Assembly: GCF_047607445.1 (NCBI RefSeq)
Contig: NZ_JBLKRT010000028.1
Coordinates: 1 to 64,000 of the forward strand
Reading direction: 5' to 3'
DNA length: 64,000 nt
Source of the DNA: Crystallibacter sulfonylureivorans_A
Lineage (GTDB): Bacteria; Actinomycetota; Actinomycetes; Actinomycetales; Micrococcaceae
Under the pieces are notes generated by a model. The model saw nothing but the letters and a program-made list of their open reading frames with translations. It was not told where the DNA came from and ran no database searches. This document shows, piece after piece, positions 51,089 to 60,117 of the stretch (position 1 is its first letter; every line of letters begins with the position of its first letter). A program made the position numbers and the translations under genes.

Positions 51089-52249
51089 ATGAGTGCAGAG
51101 AACAACCAGGGCTTCAACACCCGGGCCGTGCACGCCGGCCAGGTGCCGGACGACGCCACCGGCGCTGTGGTGCCGGCGATCTACCAGTCTTCGACCTACG
51201 CCCAGGACGGCATCGGCGGGCTGCGCAACGGGTACGAATACGGCCGCGGCACCAACCCCACCCGCGACTCGCTGCAGGTTCAGTTGGCGGCGGTGGAGGG
51301 CGGCAAGCACGCGTTCTCCTTCGCGTCCGGCCTGGCAGCCGAAGACGCGCTGATCCGCGCCCTGCTCGCCCCGGGCGACCACATTGTGCTGGGCAACGAC
51401 GCCTACGGCGGAACCTACCGGCTGATCAACCGGGTGCTGGGCGCCTGGGGCATCGGCCATACCGTGGTGGACATGTCCGACGAGTCCAAAGTGGCCGCCG
51501 CGGTCAACGAGCAAAAGGCCCGCTTCCTCTGGGTGGAGACTCCGTCCAACCCGATGATGAAGGTCACCGATATCGCCGCGCTCGCGGAACTGGCCCACGC
51601 CGCCGGTGCCCTTCTGGTGGTGGACAACACGTTCGCTTCGCCGTACCTGCAGAACCCGCTGGCTTTCGGCGCCGACGTCGTGGTGCACTCCACCACCAAG
51701 TACATCGGCGGCCACTCGGACGTGATCGGCGGCGCGGTGGTGCTCAACGACGACGCGCTCGCCGAGAAGATCGGCTTCGTGCAGTTCGCCGTGGGTGCCG
51801 TATCCGCACCCCTGGACGCCTTCCTGACCACCCGCGGCCTGAAGACCCTGGGCGTGCGGATGGACCGGCACTCCGCCAATGCCCAGGCCGTGGCCGAATG
51901 GCTGCAGGGCCGGTCCGAAGTGGAGGCCGTCTTCTACCCGGGGCTGCCGGATCACCCCGGCCACGAACTGGCCAAGAAGCAGATGCGCGGCTTTGGCGGC
52001 ATGGTCTCGGTTTCCTTCAAGGGCGGCGAGGCGGCGGCGCGCAAGGTCGCCGAGTCCACCACGGTGTTCACGCTGGCCGAATCCCTGGGCGGCATCGAAT
52101 CGCTGGTCAACTACCCCTCGGAAATGACCCACGCCTCGGTGAAGGGCACCGAACTGGCCGTGCCGGAGAACCTGATCCGGCTGTCCGTGGGCATCGAGGA
52201 CATCGGGGACCTGATCGCGGACCTGGAGCAGGCTTTCGCCCGGCTTTAG
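51089..52249 (+). CDS. metB: cystathionine gamma-synthase
   Basis: 386-residue PLP enzyme of the Cys/Met metabolism family. PLP lysine K204 in HSTTKYIGGHSDVIGG; GYEYGRGTNPTRDSLQ, SGLAAEDALI and NPLAFGADVV are family blocks. It forms cystathionine from an activated homoserine ester and cysteine, although the family also includes gamma-lyases with the reverse activity. Second gene of the cbs-metB operon; AAGGAGAGAAG before its ATG is a strong ribosome-binding site. A terminator follows. Confidence 0.92.
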   Translation: MSAENNQGFNTRAVHAGQVPDDATGAVVPAIYQSSTYAQDGIGGLRNGYEYGRGTNPTRDSLQVQLAAVEGGKHAFSFASGLAAEDALIRALLAPGDHIVLGNDAYGGTYRLINRVLGAWGIGHTVVDMSDESKVAAAVNEQKARFLWVETPSNPMMKVTDIAALAELAHAAGALLVVDNTFASPYLQNPLAFGADVVVHSTTKYIGGHSDVIGGAVVLNDDALAEKIGFVQFAVGAVSAPLDAFLTTRGLKTLGVRMDRHSANAQAVAEWLQGRSEVEAVFYPGLPDHPGHELAKKQMRGFGGMVSVSFKGGEAAARKVAESTTVFTLAESLGGIESLVNYPSEMTHASVKGTELAVPENLIRLSVGIEDIGDLIADLEQAFARL

Positions 52250-52287
52250 GCAGCTCGACGCAGCTCTAACGCAGCCCTGAACAACGC

Positions 52288-52326
52288 AGAGGCCTGCGGT
52301 ACCGGCGGACCGGACCGCAGGCCTCT
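52288..52326 (+). terminator. terminator after metB
   Basis: AGAGGCCTGCGGT (52288-52300) pairs perfectly with ACCGCAGGCCTCT (52314-52326), 13-bp stem, 13-nt loop, ending the cbs-metB transcript. Confidence 0.85.
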
Positions 52327-52354
52327 GGCGTGTCCCGGGCGGTCAAGGAATACT

Positions 52355-52816
52355 GTGCCCATGGATCCGAACAAGCAGTACCCACCGGCCAGCGTTGTCC
52401 CCGGTCTGCAGTCGCGCAAGGCGGCGCAACTGATCGAGTACCTCACCGGCACCGTGGGGTTCACCGAACACGCCCGGTTCGAGGAGCACGGCGTGGTCCT
52501 CCACGCCGAGCTGCTCTGGCCGGAAGGCGGCATGGTGATGATCTCCAGCCACGCCGAAGGCACCCTGTGGGCCCGCGAGCCGGGCTCGGCCCAGCTGAAC
52601 GTGTACACCCACGATCCGGATGCCCTCTACGCCCGCTTGAAGGCCGCCGACGCCTCCATCATCCGCGACCTGCAGGACACCGACTACGGGGACCGCGGCT
52701 TTGCCATCAACGATCCGGACGGAAACCTCTGGGCCTTTGGCATGTACCGCGGACAGCCGCTGCCGGGCGCAAACGGGACCGAGGTCCAGGACATCAGCTT
52801 CGAGGGCCATGCCTGA
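52355..52816 (+). CDS. VOC (glyoxalase-like) family protein
   Basis: 153-residue protein with two beta-alpha-beta-beta-beta modules of the vicinal oxygen chelate fold: LIEYLTGTVGFTEHARFEE, AELLWPEGGMVMISSHA, LNVYTHDPDALYARLKAADA and YGDRGFAINDPDGNLWAFG. Such proteins are metal-dependent isomerases, dioxygenases or resistance proteins; no specific reaction can be given. GTG at 52355 has AAGGA close upstream and ATG at 52361 is an alternative. Its end overlaps the MOSC gene by 8 bp. Confidence 0.85.
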   Translation: MPMDPNKQYPPASVVPGLQSRKAAQLIEYLTGTVGFTEHARFEEHGVVLHAELLWPEGGMVMISSHAEGTLWAREPGSAQLNVYTHDPDALYARLKAADASIIRDLQDTDYGDRGFAINDPDGNLWAFGMYRGQPLPGANGTEVQDISFEGHA

Positions 52817-53519
52817 GCCGGCCACCACCCCTTCTCGCGACGACCAACTGCCTTCCGGGCTTCTGCTCGCCCTCTGCCGGCTCCACGCGCTGAAGCCGGA
52901 TGCCAGCACAGTGGGAATCACCGGCATCGACAAGCGTCCGGTCGCCGGCCGGATTCCCCTGCACTCGATGGGGCTGCGCGCCGATCTCCAAGCCGACCGC
53001 AAGAACCACGGCGGCGAGCTCAAAGCCCTCTACGCCTACGCTCAGGAAGATGCCGCCGCCTGGGCGGATGAACTCAGGCGGGACATTCCGCCTGGTCTGT
53101 TCGGCGAAAACCTGCGGACCACCGGCGTGCAGGTCAGCGGCGCGCTGGTGGGGGAGCGGTGGCAGGTGGGCCCGGAGGTCGTCGTCGAGGTGACCATGCC
53201 GCGGATCCCGTGCGCCACCTTTGCCCGGCACATGGATGAACCCCGCTGGGTCAAACGCTTTCTGCAGAAAGGACTGCCCGGCACCTACCTCAAAGTCGTC
53301 ACTGCCGGGTCGCTTGCCGCCGGCGACGGGATCCGCGTGCTGTTCCGGCCGGGGCATGGTGTCAGCGTGGCGGAGTCGTCGCTGGGGCTCACCCCGGAGC
53401 AAGCACAGGCGCTCCTGGCGTCCGAGGCCGCTGGCGAGATCACGCTGCACGGCAACGTCCGCAAGGCAGTCCACCGGGCGTTGAACCGAGACCCGGCCCG
53501 AGGCCGCGTCCACGCCTAA
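52809..53519 (+). CDS. MOSC domain protein (YiiM-like)
   Basis: 236-residue protein built around a MOSC domain, which in related proteins carries sulfur for molybdenum-cofactor use. Features: HNDKNHGGELKAL-type block seen here as DRKNHGGELKALYAYAQED, FGENLRTTGV, and MPRIPCATFA holding the conserved Cys. The N-terminal 50 residues lack the beta-barrel domain of larger family members. The gene overlaps the VOC gene by 8 bp and is probably co-transcribed; how the two cooperate is unknown. Confidence 0.85.
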   Translation: MPEPATTPSRDDQLPSGLLLALCRLHALKPDASTVGITGIDKRPVAGRIPLHSMGLRADLQADRKNHGGELKALYAYAQEDAAAWADELRRDIPPGLFGENLRTTGVQVSGALVGERWQVGPEVVVEVTMPRIPCATFARHMDEPRWVKRFLQKGLPGTYLKVVTAGSLAAGDGIRVLFRPGHGVSVAESSLGLTPEQAQALLASEAAGEITLHGNVRKAVHRALNRDPARGRVHA

Positions 53520-53624
53520 CGACGCCGGCCTGCCGGGTCGGTCCGATGCATCCTCCACTGGTCCTTGTCCGTTTCACTCTCTCGCCGTAGGCTTTATGCA
53601 ACTTGTTGTGCAAAGGAGTGCAGA

Positions 53625-55643
53625 GTGGCCTACCCGAAGCTGTTCGAACCGCTGGACCTGGGCTTTACCACCCTGCCCAACCGGGTGCTGATGGGCTCCA
53701 TGCACGTGGGTTTGGAGGAGCTGCCCGGCGGTTTCGAGCGGATGGCGGCGTTCTATGCCGAACGGGCCCGCGGCGGCGTCGGGCTGATCGTCACCGGCGG
53801 CATCGCCCCGAACGCCGACGGCCGGCTGCAGCCCGGCGGCGCGATGATGACGACGACGGCGGAGGCTGCCCGCCACCGCACCATCACCGATGCCGTCCAC
53901 GCAGAAGGCGGGCGCATCGCGCTGCAGCTGTTGCACGCCGGCCGCTACGCCGCCCACCCGGAACCGGTGGCGCCCAGTCCGGTGCAGGCTCCAATCAGCC
54001 CGTTCAGCCCCCGCGAACTGAGCGAGGAGGAGATTGAGCAGACCATCGAGGACTTCGCCGCGGCTGCCGCGCTGGCCCGGGACGCCGGGTACGACGGCGT
54101 GGAGATCATGGGCTCGGAGGGATACCTGATCAACGAGTTCATCGTGGCCCGGACCAACGAGCGCACCGACAGCTGGGGCGGCAGCTACGACAACCGGATC
54201 CGCTTCCCACTAGAGATAGTCCGCCGCACCCGCCAGCGCGTGGGCGAGAAATTCATCCTCATCTACCGGTTGTCCATGCTGGACCTGGTGGAAGGCGGCT
54301 CCAGCTTCGAGGAGGTTGCCCAACTGGCCCGCGGCGTCGAAGCGGCGGGGGCCACCATCATCAATACGGGCATCGGCTGGCACGAGTCCCGGGTGCCGAC
54401 GATCGCCACCTCGGTACCCCGGGCCGGGTTCGCCTGGGTCACTCGCCGGCTGATGGGCGCCGTCGGAATTCCCCTGGTGGCCACCAACCGGATCAACAAC
54501 CCGGACACCGCCGAGCAGCTGTTGGCCGGCGGGTGCGCGGACATGGTCTCGATGGCGCGGCCGTTGCTCGCCGACCCGGCGTTCGTGCTGAAGGCATCGC
54601 GCGGCCAGGCCGACCGCATCAATACCTGCATCGCCTGCAACCAGGCCTGCCTGGACCACACGTTCGCCGGCAAGATCACCTCCTGCCTGGTCAATCCGCG
54701 TGCCTGCCATGAAACCGAAGTGGTGATCGAGCCCGCGGCTAAGCCGAAGTCGCTGGCCGTCGTCGGCGCCGGACCGGCCGGCCTGGCCTGCGCCGTGACC
54801 GCTGCCGCGCGCGGCCACCAGGTCACGCTGTACGAAGCCGCGGAAGAAATCGGCGGCCAGTTCAACCTGGCCAAGCAGATCCCCGGCAAGGAGGAGTTCC
54901 ACGAGACCATCCGCTACTTCGACCGCCAGCTGGAGCTGCTCGGCGTCGACGTGCGGCTAAAGACCCGGGTGACGGCAGCCGAACTGGCCGAGGGCGGATT
55001 CGACGAGATCATCTTGGCCACCGGCGTGGTGCCGCGCATCCCGGAGCTGGACGGTGTGGACCACCCGAGCGTGCTCGGTTACCTGGATGTGCTCCGCGAC
55101 CACCGCGAGCTGGGTGCAACCGTGGCAGTGCTCGGCGCAGGCGGCATCGGTTTCGATGTCAGCGAGTACATCACGCAGGCCGGGCCCAGCGCCTCGCTGG
55201 AGCCGACGCTCTTCCGTGAGCGCTGGGGGATCGACGACGACCCGGCCGTTCGCGGGGGCCTCGCCGCACCGCGGCCCGAAAGCCCGGCGCGGACGGTGCA
55301 CCTGCTGCAGCGCAAGGACACCAAGCCCGGTGCCGGGCTGGGCAAGACCACCGGCTGGATCCACCGGGCAGAACTGAAGAGCCGCGGCGTGCAGATGATC
55401 CCTGCCGCCACCTACCGCAAAATTGACGACGACGGCCTGCACCTGACCATCGACGGCGCCGAGTCGGTGCTCGCCGTCGACAATGTGGTGCTCTGCACCG
55501 GGCAGGAACCGCAGCGCGAACTGCTGGAAGGGCTGAAGAGTGTGGGCCTGACGGTCCATCTGGTAGGCGGCGCGGACGTGGCCGCCGAGCTCGACGCCAA
55601 ACGCGCCATCAACCAGGCGACCCGGCTCGCCGCGGCGCTGTAG
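53625..55643 (+). CDS. fadH: NADPH-dependent 2,4-dienoyl-CoA reductase-like flavoenzyme
   Basis: 672-residue FMN/FAD/4Fe-4S enzyme related to FadH, which reduces 2,4-dienoyl-CoA in breakdown of unsaturated fatty acids. It has an old-yellow-enzyme FMN barrel in residues about 1-330 (HVGLEELPGG.., QLLHAGRYAAHP, EIMGSEGYLINEFIVARTN), a 4Fe-4S set C335, C338, C342, C354, then FAD (VVGAGPAGLACAVTA, 379-) and NADPH (AVLGAGGIGFDV) folds. The GTG start at 53625 has AAAGGAG upstream. A PadR-type regulator follows after 15 bp. Confidence 0.92.
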   Translation: MAYPKLFEPLDLGFTTLPNRVLMGSMHVGLEELPGGFERMAAFYAERARGGVGLIVTGGIAPNADGRLQPGGAMMTTTAEAARHRTITDAVHAEGGRIALQLLHAGRYAAHPEPVAPSPVQAPISPFSPRELSEEEIEQTIEDFAAAAALARDAGYDGVEIMGSEGYLINEFIVARTNERTDSWGGSYDNRIRFPLEIVRRTRQRVGEKFILIYRLSMLDLVEGGSSFEEVAQLARGVEAAGATIINTGIGWHESRVPTIATSVPRAGFAWVTRRLMGAVGIPLVATNRINNPDTAEQLLAGGCADMVSMARPLLADPAFVLKASRGQADRINTCIACNQACLDHTFAGKITSCLVNPRACHETEVVIEPAAKPKSLAVVGAGPAGLACAVTAAARGHQVTLYEAAEEIGGQFNLAKQIPGKEEFHETIRYFDRQLELLGVDVRLKTRVTAAELAEGGFDEIILATGVVPRIPELDGVDHPSVLGYLDVLRDHRELGATVAVLGAGGIGFDVSEYITQAGPSASLEPTLFRERWGIDDDPAVRGGLAAPRPESPARTVHLLQRKDTKPGAGLGKTTGWIHRAELKSRGVQMIPAATYRKIDDDGLHLTIDGAESVLAVDNVVLCTGQEPQRELLEGLKSVGLTVHLVGGADVAAELDAKRAINQATRLAAAL

Positions 55644-55658
55644 CAAGGGATCCCGACG

Positions 55659-56204
55659 ATGTCCCTGCCGCACGCCATCCTTACCGCCCTGCTGGAAAAG
55701 CCCGGATCCGGCGCAGAACTGGCCCGCCGGTTCGATAAGTCGTTCGGTTTCTTCTGGCCGGCCACGCACCAGCAGATCTACCGCGAACTGGGCAAGCTGG
55801 AAAAGGACGGCCTGGTCCGGTCCGGTGGCCGCGACTCCAGCCGGGGCCGGGCCAAGGACTACACTGTGCTGGCCGCCGGCCGCAAGGAACTGAGCCGCTG
55901 GACGCTGGAACAGCAGGAGCCCAGGCCCGTCCGCGAGGAACTGATGATCCGGCTGCGCGCGTCCTCGGTGCTCGGCGACGTCCCGATCGAGGAGGAACTC
56001 CGGCGGCATCTTGCCCTGCACCGTTCCCAGCTGGCCACCTATCTCCAGTTGGACGAACGGGGCCCGTGGAGCGAGGCCAACCGGCTGCAACGTGCCGTGC
56101 TGCAGGCCGGAATCATGTTCGAGCAGGCCTGGATCGAATGGGCGGAACACACGCTGGCGCTGCAGGCCGGGGCAGCCGCCGAGCGGGAGTCCAGTGCCCC
56201 CTAG
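55659..56204 (+). CDS. PadR family transcriptional regulator
   Basis: 181-residue PadR-type winged-helix regulator. N-terminal DNA-binding part: LPHAILTALLEKPGSGAELARRFDKSFGFFWPATHQQIYRELGKLEKDGLV in family form (about 3-53); the C-terminal part is a dimerising helix set with LHRSQLATYLQ. It follows the fadH gene by 15 bp and is likely in the same transcript, so it probably controls the fadH-like gene or responds to its substrate. No operator was identified. Confidence 0.87.
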   Translation: MSLPHAILTALLEKPGSGAELARRFDKSFGFFWPATHQQIYRELGKLEKDGLVRSGGRDSSRGRAKDYTVLAAGRKELSRWTLEQQEPRPVREELMIRLRASSVLGDVPIEEELRRHLALHRSQLATYLQLDERGPWSEANRLQRAVLQAGIMFEQAWIEWAEHTLALQAGAAAERESSAP

Positions 56205-56572
56205 GCGACCTGCTGTGCCCAAGCTCACCGGCCGTCGTCGTGCTTTGGTCCTGTGGGGGAGCGCCGCGTGCCGTACACTGGATGCATCCCCCACTGTCGG
56301 TATTCCCTTAGTTCTGCGCGATAATGCCACTTGCGGTCTTGTCGAAGCGTCTGATTGGTGTGTGGGTCCGCCTCTAAATGGCGGGCAGTTTCATGTTTGG
56401 GAGCGCCGGCTAAAGAAAACGCCGCTAGGTTTCCCCGCAGAGTGCGGACGGCCAGCGAAGCGGCGGAAAGCCCTGCCACGGGATTGTAATAGCGCCGGGC
56501 TTTGAGTCAGAGGACCGCGGACATCGATGTGCCGCGGCCACCGGTCCCCAGCTGAATACGAGGAACTGCCCC
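56205..56572 (+). promoter_or_regulatory. structured long leader before the DEAD-box helicase
   Basis: 368 bp without a convincing gene. Possible structures: GTGGGGGA/TCCCCCAC (56253-56294), which may end the padR transcript; AAAGCCC (56467-56473)/GGGCTTT (56497-56503); and CCGCGG (56515-56520)/CCGCGG (56532-56537) around ACATCGATGT. GATAAT at 56320-56325 may be a -10. Long structured leaders are usual for cold-inducible RNA helicase and csp genes; this is inference. Confidence 0.5.
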
Positions 56573-58531
56573 GTGTCCGAAAACACTGTTAACACCCTGC
56601 CCGAAAACACCGACGCCGCTCCGGCCGTCGAAGACGAGAACACCGTCCTTTTCACCGATTTCGGCCTCGACGGCCGCGTCCTGGCCGCCCTGACCGACGT
56701 TGGCTACGAAAAGCCCTCGCCGATCCAGGCCGCCACCATCCCCGTGCTGCTCGAAGGCCGGGACGTTGTGGGCCTGGCCCAGACCGGCACCGGCAAGACC
56801 GCGGCCTTCGCCATTCCGGCGCTGTCCCGGATGGCTGAACTGCCGGCGACCAAGAAGACCCAAATCCTGGTCCTGGCACCCACCCGCGAGTTGGCCCTGC
56901 AGGTGGCGGAGGCGTTCTCCTCCTACGCCGCGCACATGGACGATTTCACCGTGCTTCCGGTCTACGGCGGCTCCGCCTACGGCCCGCAGCTCGCCGGACT
57001 GCGCCGCGGCGCACAGGTTGTGGTCGGTACCCCCGGCCGCGTGATCGACCACATCGAAAAGGGTTCGCTGGACCTGTCCGAACTCCAGTACATGGTGCTG
57101 GACGAGGCCGATGAAATGCTGCGCATGGGCTTTGCCGAAGAGGTGGACCAGATCCTCTCGAAGACCCCGGAAGAGAAGCAGGTTGCCCTGTTCTCGGCGA
57201 CCATGCCGACCGCCATCCGCCGGATCGCCAAGAAGTACCTGAAGGACCCGGCCGAAATCACGGTCAAGGCCAAGACCACCACCGGCAGCAACACCCGCCA
57301 GCGCTACCTGCAGGTCATGGGCCCGCACAAGCTCGACGCCATGACCCGGATTCTGGAAGCCGAAGACTTCGACGGCGTGATCGCCTTCGTCCGCACCAAG
57401 ATGGCCACCGAGGACCTGTCCGACAAGCTCAAGGCCCGCGGTTACCGTTCCGCCGCCATCAACGGCGACATTCCGCAGCAGCAGCGTGAGCGCACCGTCG
57501 AGGCGCTGCGCGACGGCAAGATCGACATCCTGGTCGCCACCGACGTTGCCGCCCGCGGGCTGGACGTCGAGCGCATCACCCTGGTGGTCAACTACGACAT
57601 CCCGCACGACACCGAGTCCTACGTGCACCGCATCGGCCGCACCGGCCGTGCCGGACGCTCGGGTGACGCCATCCTGTTCATGACTCCGCGCGAGAAGTAC
57701 CTGCTGCGTGCCATCGAAAAGGCCACCCGCCAGCCGGTTGAGCAGATGCACCTGCCGTCCGCCGAGACCATCAACAACCTCCGGATGCGCAAGTTCGCGG
57801 AAAAGATCACCGAGACCTTGGCGTCCGAAGATGTCACGGTCTTCCGCGATCTGATCGCGAACTACGAGACCGAGCACGACGTTCCGGCTGCCGAGATTGC
57901 TGCTGCACTGGCCGTCATGGCGCAGGGCGGACGCCCGCTGCTGGTGCAGGACCTGCCGGAAGCACCGAAGGGCCAGCGCGAGCGCGCCGGCGGCGGACGT
58001 GACGGCCTGAATTCCCGTGGCCCGTCCCGGCCGCTGACCGAGGGCAACGCCACCTACCGGATCGCGGTCGGCCGCCGGAACCGCGTGATGCCCGGCTCCA
58101 TCGTCGGCGCCATCGCCAACGAGGGCGGCCTGTCCGCCGCGCAGATTGGCGGCATCGACATCCGCTCGGACCATTCGCTGGTGGAGCTGCCCGCGGACCT
58201 GAGCAAGGACCAACTTCGTGCCCTGTCCAAGACCCGCATCGGCGGCGAGCTGATTCACTTGGAGCTCGACACCGGCCGCAAGCCGCGCCGGGACCGCGAC
58301 GACTTCGGCGGCGGGCACCGCGGCGGGTTCCGCAACGACCGGGGCGACCGGCCGTTCACCAAGAAGTTCGACGGCGACCGCCCGTTCAAGAAGAAGTTTG
58401 ACGGCGATCGTCCGTACAAGAAGAACGACGGCGAACGCAGCTTCAGCGGCGACCGCTCCGATCGTGGCTTCGGCGGCGACCGAGACCGCAGCTTCGGCGG
58501 GCCGCGCAAGCCGCGCCACACCCGCGGCTGA
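56573..58531 (+). CDS. deaD: DEAD/DEAH-box RNA helicase (CsdA-like)
   Basis: 652-residue ATP-dependent RNA helicase. Motifs: Q motif (YEKPSPIQAATIP), I AQTGTGKT (69-76), Ia PTRELALQV, Ib TPGRVIDHI, II DEAD (VLDEADEML), III SAT, and VI HRIGRTGRAGR. After the helicase core lies a DbpA-like RNA-binding domain (NATYRIAVGRRNRVMPGSIVGAIANEGGLS) and an Arg/Gly/Lys-rich tail with short repeats (FDGDRPFKKK and variants). Likely acts in ribosome assembly or RNA decay in the cold. GTG start, GAGGAA upstream. Confidence 0.95.
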   Translation: MSENTVNTLPENTDAAPAVEDENTVLFTDFGLDGRVLAALTDVGYEKPSPIQAATIPVLLEGRDVVGLAQTGTGKTAAFAIPALSRMAELPATKKTQILVLAPTRELALQVAEAFSSYAAHMDDFTVLPVYGGSAYGPQLAGLRRGAQVVVGTPGRVIDHIEKGSLDLSELQYMVLDEADEMLRMGFAEEVDQILSKTPEEKQVALFSATMPTAIRRIAKKYLKDPAEITVKAKTTTGSNTRQRYLQVMGPHKLDAMTRILEAEDFDGVIAFVRTKMATEDLSDKLKARGYRSAAINGDIPQQQRERTVEALRDGKIDILVATDVAARGLDVERITLVVNYDIPHDTESYVHRIGRTGRAGRSGDAILFMTPREKYLLRAIEKATRQPVEQMHLPSAETINNLRMRKFAEKITETLASEDVTVFRDLIANYETEHDVPAAEIAAALAVMAQGGRPLLVQDLPEAPKGQRERAGGGRDGLNSRGPSRPLTEGNATYRIAVGRRNRVMPGSIVGAIANEGGLSAAQIGGIDIRSDHSLVELPADLSKDQLRALSKTRIGGELIHLELDTGRKPRRDRDDFGGGHRGGFRNDRGDRPFTKKFDGDRPFKKKFDGDRPYKKNDGERSFSGDRSDRGFGGDRDRSFGGPRKPRHTRG

Positions 58532-58556
58532 TCCCCACCGGATCCTCCAGCCACAC

Positions 58557-58593
58557 CCTCCGGGGCATCTGTCATGGACAGGTGCCCCGGAGG
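58557..58593 (+). terminator. terminator after deaD
   Basis: CCTCCGGGGCA (58557-58567) with TGCCCCGGAGG (58583-58593) and an inner CTGTC/GACAG stem; followed by CGTTTAA. It faces the convergent methyltransferase gene. Confidence 0.85.
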
Positions 58594-58634
58594 CGTTTAA
58601 CGGCCTTCCTGCGAGCCGGTGCGGTGGCTTCTGG

Positions 58635-59426
58635 CTATCCTGCCTGCCGAGTGCCGGAGACCACCGCGGAGCCGTGCTCCGCGGAGTAGGCCACGTCGGC
58701 TGCAAGCCCACAGCTTTCAAAGACACCCGCAGCACTCTCAGCTTGGCGCTCGCTCGTTTCGACCAGAACCGATCCATCTGGTGTCAACCACCCAGGTGCG
58801 CCCGCAGCAACCCGGCGCATGACCGCCAGGCCGTCAGCGCCGCCGTCGAGCGCCCACGTCGCTTCATGAAGACGGGCTTCAGGCGGCATCAGGTGCAGCG
58901 CCTCCGTGGGGACATAGGGGACGTTGGCGGCCAGGATATCCACCCTGCCCCGCAGGTTCACCGGCAAGGCCTCGAACAGGTCCCCCTCGTGGACGTACCC
59001 GCCCGGCAGATTTTTGCGCGCACAGGCAACCGCCGCCGCGTCCACATCTGCGGCGTGCAGTTCGGCGGGCGCCAGCAGCCTCCCTAGCGCCGCAGCCATC
59101 GCACCGGAGCCGCAGCACAGGTCGACGACAACATCGGTGTCGGCGGGGGCCAAGGCGACGGCCCGCTGAACCAGGAACTCGGTCCTGCGGCGAGGCACAA
59201 ACACTCCGGGGGCTACGGCGATACGCAAGCCACAGAACCCGGCCCAACCCAGGACCTGTTCCAGCGGCATACCGGCAACGCGTTGTTCCACTCTTGCCGC
59301 CAAGACTTCCGGTAGCCCGCTCTCGGCCAGCAGCAGGTCCGCTTCTTCCTCAGCAAATACACAGCCCGCCGTGCGCAGTCGGGCGATAATTGCGTCCCGG
59401 GAGGTGGGTGACTGGGAAACCGGCAT
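58635..59426 (-). CDS. PrmC/HemK-like protein-(glutamine-N5) methyltransferase
   Basis: 263-residue SAM-dependent methyltransferase of the HemK/PrmC group. SAM motif I is VVVDLCCGSGAMAAALG, and the catalytic (D/N)PPY signature appears as ANVPYVPT, with valine in place of the first proline. True PrmC modifies peptide-release factors; this divergent motif suggests a PrmC-like paralog with another protein substrate. Start at 59426 (MPVSQSP) has GAAAGGAACCC upstream, so the further in-frame ATG at 59441 is less likely. Convergent with deaD. Confidence 0.82.
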   Translation of the reverse strand: MPVSQSPTSRDAIIARLRTAGCVFAEEEADLLLAESGLPEVLAARVEQRVAGMPLEQVLGWAGFCGLRIAVAPGVFVPRRRTEFLVQRAVALAPADTDVVVDLCCGSGAMAAALGRLLAPAELHAADVDAAAVACARKNLPGGYVHEGDLFEALPVNLRGRVDILAANVPYVPTEALHLMPPEARLHEATWALDGGADGLAVMRRVAAGAPGWLTPDGSVLVETSERQAESAAGVFESCGLAADVAYSAEHGSAVVSGTRQAG

Positions 59427-59767
59427 GGGTTCCTTTCGCATGGTGCCCCCAGACTACCCACTGGCGGGAGGGCGTAGTTCTTGACCGACAGCGGCGCGCG
59501 CAGCCCGCGGCCCGCCTCCATGTGATCTTGCCTGCATTTCTAGGTGACTTCGAGCATCCGAAGATTTGGGGCCGTGGCAGGGCGGCAGGTCAGTTCCGAA
59601 GGCTAAAGAGTGTCATTTTTGCTGTCAGATTCGTGCAGTCGGGGCAGGATCACCGTGGAGTCGGGGCCGTTTCGCTTTCTGGCGCGAGGCCGCCGGTGTG
59701 GCGTTCGCCACGAGCCCCCAATCCGATTTCATCCCGGGGCAGATTGCTGGTAATGTATTTCTCCGTT
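59427..59767. other. intergenic region before the tRNA pair
   Basis: No gene or RNA recognised. It holds the upstream region of the methyltransferase gene and, towards the right, the tRNA-Thr promoter; the AT-rich stretch around 59580-59640 is the only feature. Confidence 0.4.
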
Positions 59768-59839
59768 GCCCCCCTAGCTCAGTGGTAGAGCGCGTTCTTG
59801 GTAAGAACGAGGTCACCGGATCGATTCCGGTGGGGGGCT
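59768..59839 (+). tRNA. tRNA-Thr (GGT)
   Basis: Cloverleaf of 72 nt. Acceptor GCCCCCC (59768-59774) pairs with GGGGGGC (59832-59838); anticodon stem CGTTC/GAACG encloses TTGGTAA, anticodon GGT; T-arm CACCGGATCGATTCCGGTG. CCA not encoded. Confidence 0.96.
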
Positions 59840-59896
59840 CTGAATGGCAAAGCCCGCGTCTGTGTCGCGAGACGCAGCGCGGGCACTGCCGTTCGT

Positions 59897-59973
59897 GGCG
59901 GTGTAGCTCAGCTGGTTAGAGCGCACGACTCATAATCGTGAGGTCCCCGGATCGAGTCCGGGCACCGCTACCA
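59897..59973 (+). tRNA. tRNA-Met (CAT)
   Basis: Acceptor GGCGGTG (59897-59903) pairs with CACCGCT (59963-59969), with a G-U first pair; anticodon loop CTCATAA in stem CACGA/TCGTG gives CAT; elongator-type features rather than initiator. The discriminator A is followed by CCA (59971-59973), so the end may be encoded. A tRNA-Ile2 (lysidine) alternative is less likely from the sequence. A hairpin follows. Confidence 0.93.
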
Positions 59974-59977
59974 ACCG

Positions 59978-60019
59978 TGAGGGGCCCGCCCGGAACAGCT
60001 GTTCCGGTCGGACCCCTCA
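59978..60019 (+). terminator. terminator after tRNA-Met
   Basis: TGAGGGG...CCGGAACAG (from 59978) pairs with CTGTTCCGG...CCCCTCA (to 60019), a long near-perfect hairpin with a small loop and some mismatches. Confidence 0.75.
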
Positions 60020-60117
60020 ACTCGTTTCGGGGCCTTCTCCCGACTCGTTCCGCGTCTACTGCCCACGCGAACCGCTGACCAAAGTGGAAGGCGTCCGCGC
60101 TTACTAAAGTGGACAGC

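Noticed and set aside
56507..58777. 756-codon minus-strand frame over deaD
   Set aside because: Pure antisense of a clear DEAD-box gene, spanning its terminator and neighbours.
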